Origin: JBARRS01 sp049644345
GTDB taxonomy: Bacteria > Actinomycetota > Thermoleophilia > Gaiellales > Gaiellaceae
Direction of reading: 5' to 3'
Assembly: GCA_049644345.1 (NCBI GenBank)
Contig: JBARRS010000059.1
Location: 1 to 5,744, forward strand
Length of the DNA stretch: 5,744 nucleotides
Below, piece by piece: positions 5,189-5,744 of this stretch. Numbering within the stretch: position 1 is the first letter of the stretch; each line of letters starts with the position of its first letter. A program made the position numbers and the translations under genes. The notes under the pieces were generated by a model that saw nothing but the letters and a program-made list of their open reading frames with translations, made no database searches and had not been told where the DNA came from.

Positions 5189-5744
5189 CTACTTGCCGGT
5201 GTTGACGTACTGGATGCAGTCGCCTTGGCTCTTGAACGCTGTGCCGTCGGCGCGGGCGAGCGTCTGCCAGCCGTTGCCCTTGCACTGGTTCTTGTCGGTG
5301 GGCACGGCGGAGGGGCTGCCCCAATCTGGATTCTGCTCGGTCGCCGCGTCGGTGTTGGTGATGTCGGTCTGCCCGGCGCCGGTCGAGCTCATCACCCAGA
5401 GGTCGTAGCTTCTAGTGAAGGCGATGCTGGTGCCGTCGGGAGACCAGGCCGGCTCTGCGTCGCCGGGCCCGGAGGAGGGGGCCGTCAGCTCTGTCGGGTT
5501 GGTGCCGTCCGCATTCATCACCCAGATCGCGTTGAAATGGGCGGGGTCGACGTTGCTGTCGAACGCGATCTTGGCTCCGTTGGGCGACCAGTTGGGATGG
5601 AAGGCAGATGTTCCCTCAGCGGTGTAGTTCGTCAGGTTTGTCCGGCCGGTTCCGTCCGTGTTAATCGTAAACACATTCCAGATGCCTCCGGGGGCGTCGC
5701 CCGCGAAGGCGATCTTCGTGCCGTCTGGCGACCAGGCAGCTTGG
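5189..5744 (-). CDS. PD40/TolB-like propeller-repeat protein with C-terminal two-Cys module (5' part off window)
   Basis: The C-terminal 184 residues of a larger protein; the frame is open to the right edge, so its true start lies outside. An internal GTG at 5672-5674 sits within a blade and is not the start. Three propeller repeats are visible with SPDG/SPNG turns at visible residues 5-8, 53-56 and 101-104, and with strands such as IWVMNADGTNPTELT and DLWVMSSTG. After the last blade (NPDWGS) comes a short linker. The final ~31 residues hold C154 and C176 in CKGNGWQTL...FKSQGDCIQYVN. From memory this resembles a small terminal module (CKNGGW...FKNQGDCV) found on many actinobacterial secreted proteins. 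An exported protein is likely, with a signal peptide expected beyond the window. It converges on the other propeller gene across a 638-bp gap. Confidence 0.9.
   Translation of the reverse strand, partial: QAAWSPDGTKIAFAGDAPGGIWNVFTINTDGTGRTNLTNYTAEGTSAFHPNWSPNGAKIAFDSNVDPAHFNAIWVMNADGTNPTELTAPSSGPGDAEPAWSPDGTSIAFTRSYDLWVMSSTGAGQTDITNTDAATEQNPDWGSPSAVPTDKNQCKGNGWQTLARADGTAFKSQGDCIQYVNTGK

Noticed and set aside
4977..5408. 143-codon plus-strand ORF crossing into the right-edge gene
   Set aside because: Its second half is antisense to well-supported propeller repeats and the two-Cys tail, and its first half lacks coding character.

Overview
The window is high-GC bacterial DNA with GTG starts, AGGAGG-type ribosome sites and a SARP/BTAD-type regulator. 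Together with secreted PD40/TolB-like propellers this points to an Actinomycetota genome. Thermoleophilia (Solirubrobacterales/Gaiellales-like) is my best guess, inferred from family resemblance and not proven here. No mobile-element gene, CRISPR array, rRNA or complete tRNA is visible.

Layout. (1) Positions 1-1398, minus strand: a two-gene unit with a single-domain CheY/DivK-like receiver followed, with a 4-nt overlap, by a membrane HAMP-HisKA sensor kinase that runs off the left edge. (2) 1434-2030, plus strand: a short soluble NarL/DesK-type (HisKA_3) kinase-like protein. Its phosphoacceptor His and HDxxxQ motif are intact, but the ATP-binding half has collapsed. (3) 1979-3466, minus strand: a 495-residue regulator joining an AfsR/SARP-type winged helix and BTAD domain to a complete NarL-type response regulator (receiver plus LuxR helix-turn-helix). 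Its 3' end overlaps the 3' end of the kinase-like gene by 52 bp. (4) 3594-4550, plus strand: a secreted beta-propeller of PD40/TolB-like repeats, divergent from the fused regulator. (5) 4551-5188: a 638-bp stretch without a convincing gene. It holds a hairpin, a tRNA T-arm-like motif, a short 11-bp-period direct repeat and, at its right end, a GC-rich hairpin placed to terminate the last gene. (6) 5189-5744, minus strand: the C-terminal part of a second propeller-repeat protein, ending in a small two-cysteine module and continuing off the right edge.

How it may work together. Left of about 3470 the window is a signalling cluster: a membrane kinase with a stand-alone receiver, then a defective kinase or phosphatase-like protein facing a double-DNA-binding response regulator. 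A plausible reading (inference) is that the kinase-like protein tunes the phosphorylation of the fused regulator's receiver. The divergent secreted propeller would be a natural first candidate for regulation by it. The most unusual items are the SARP-receiver-LuxR fusion and its partner-like ATPase-less DHp protein.
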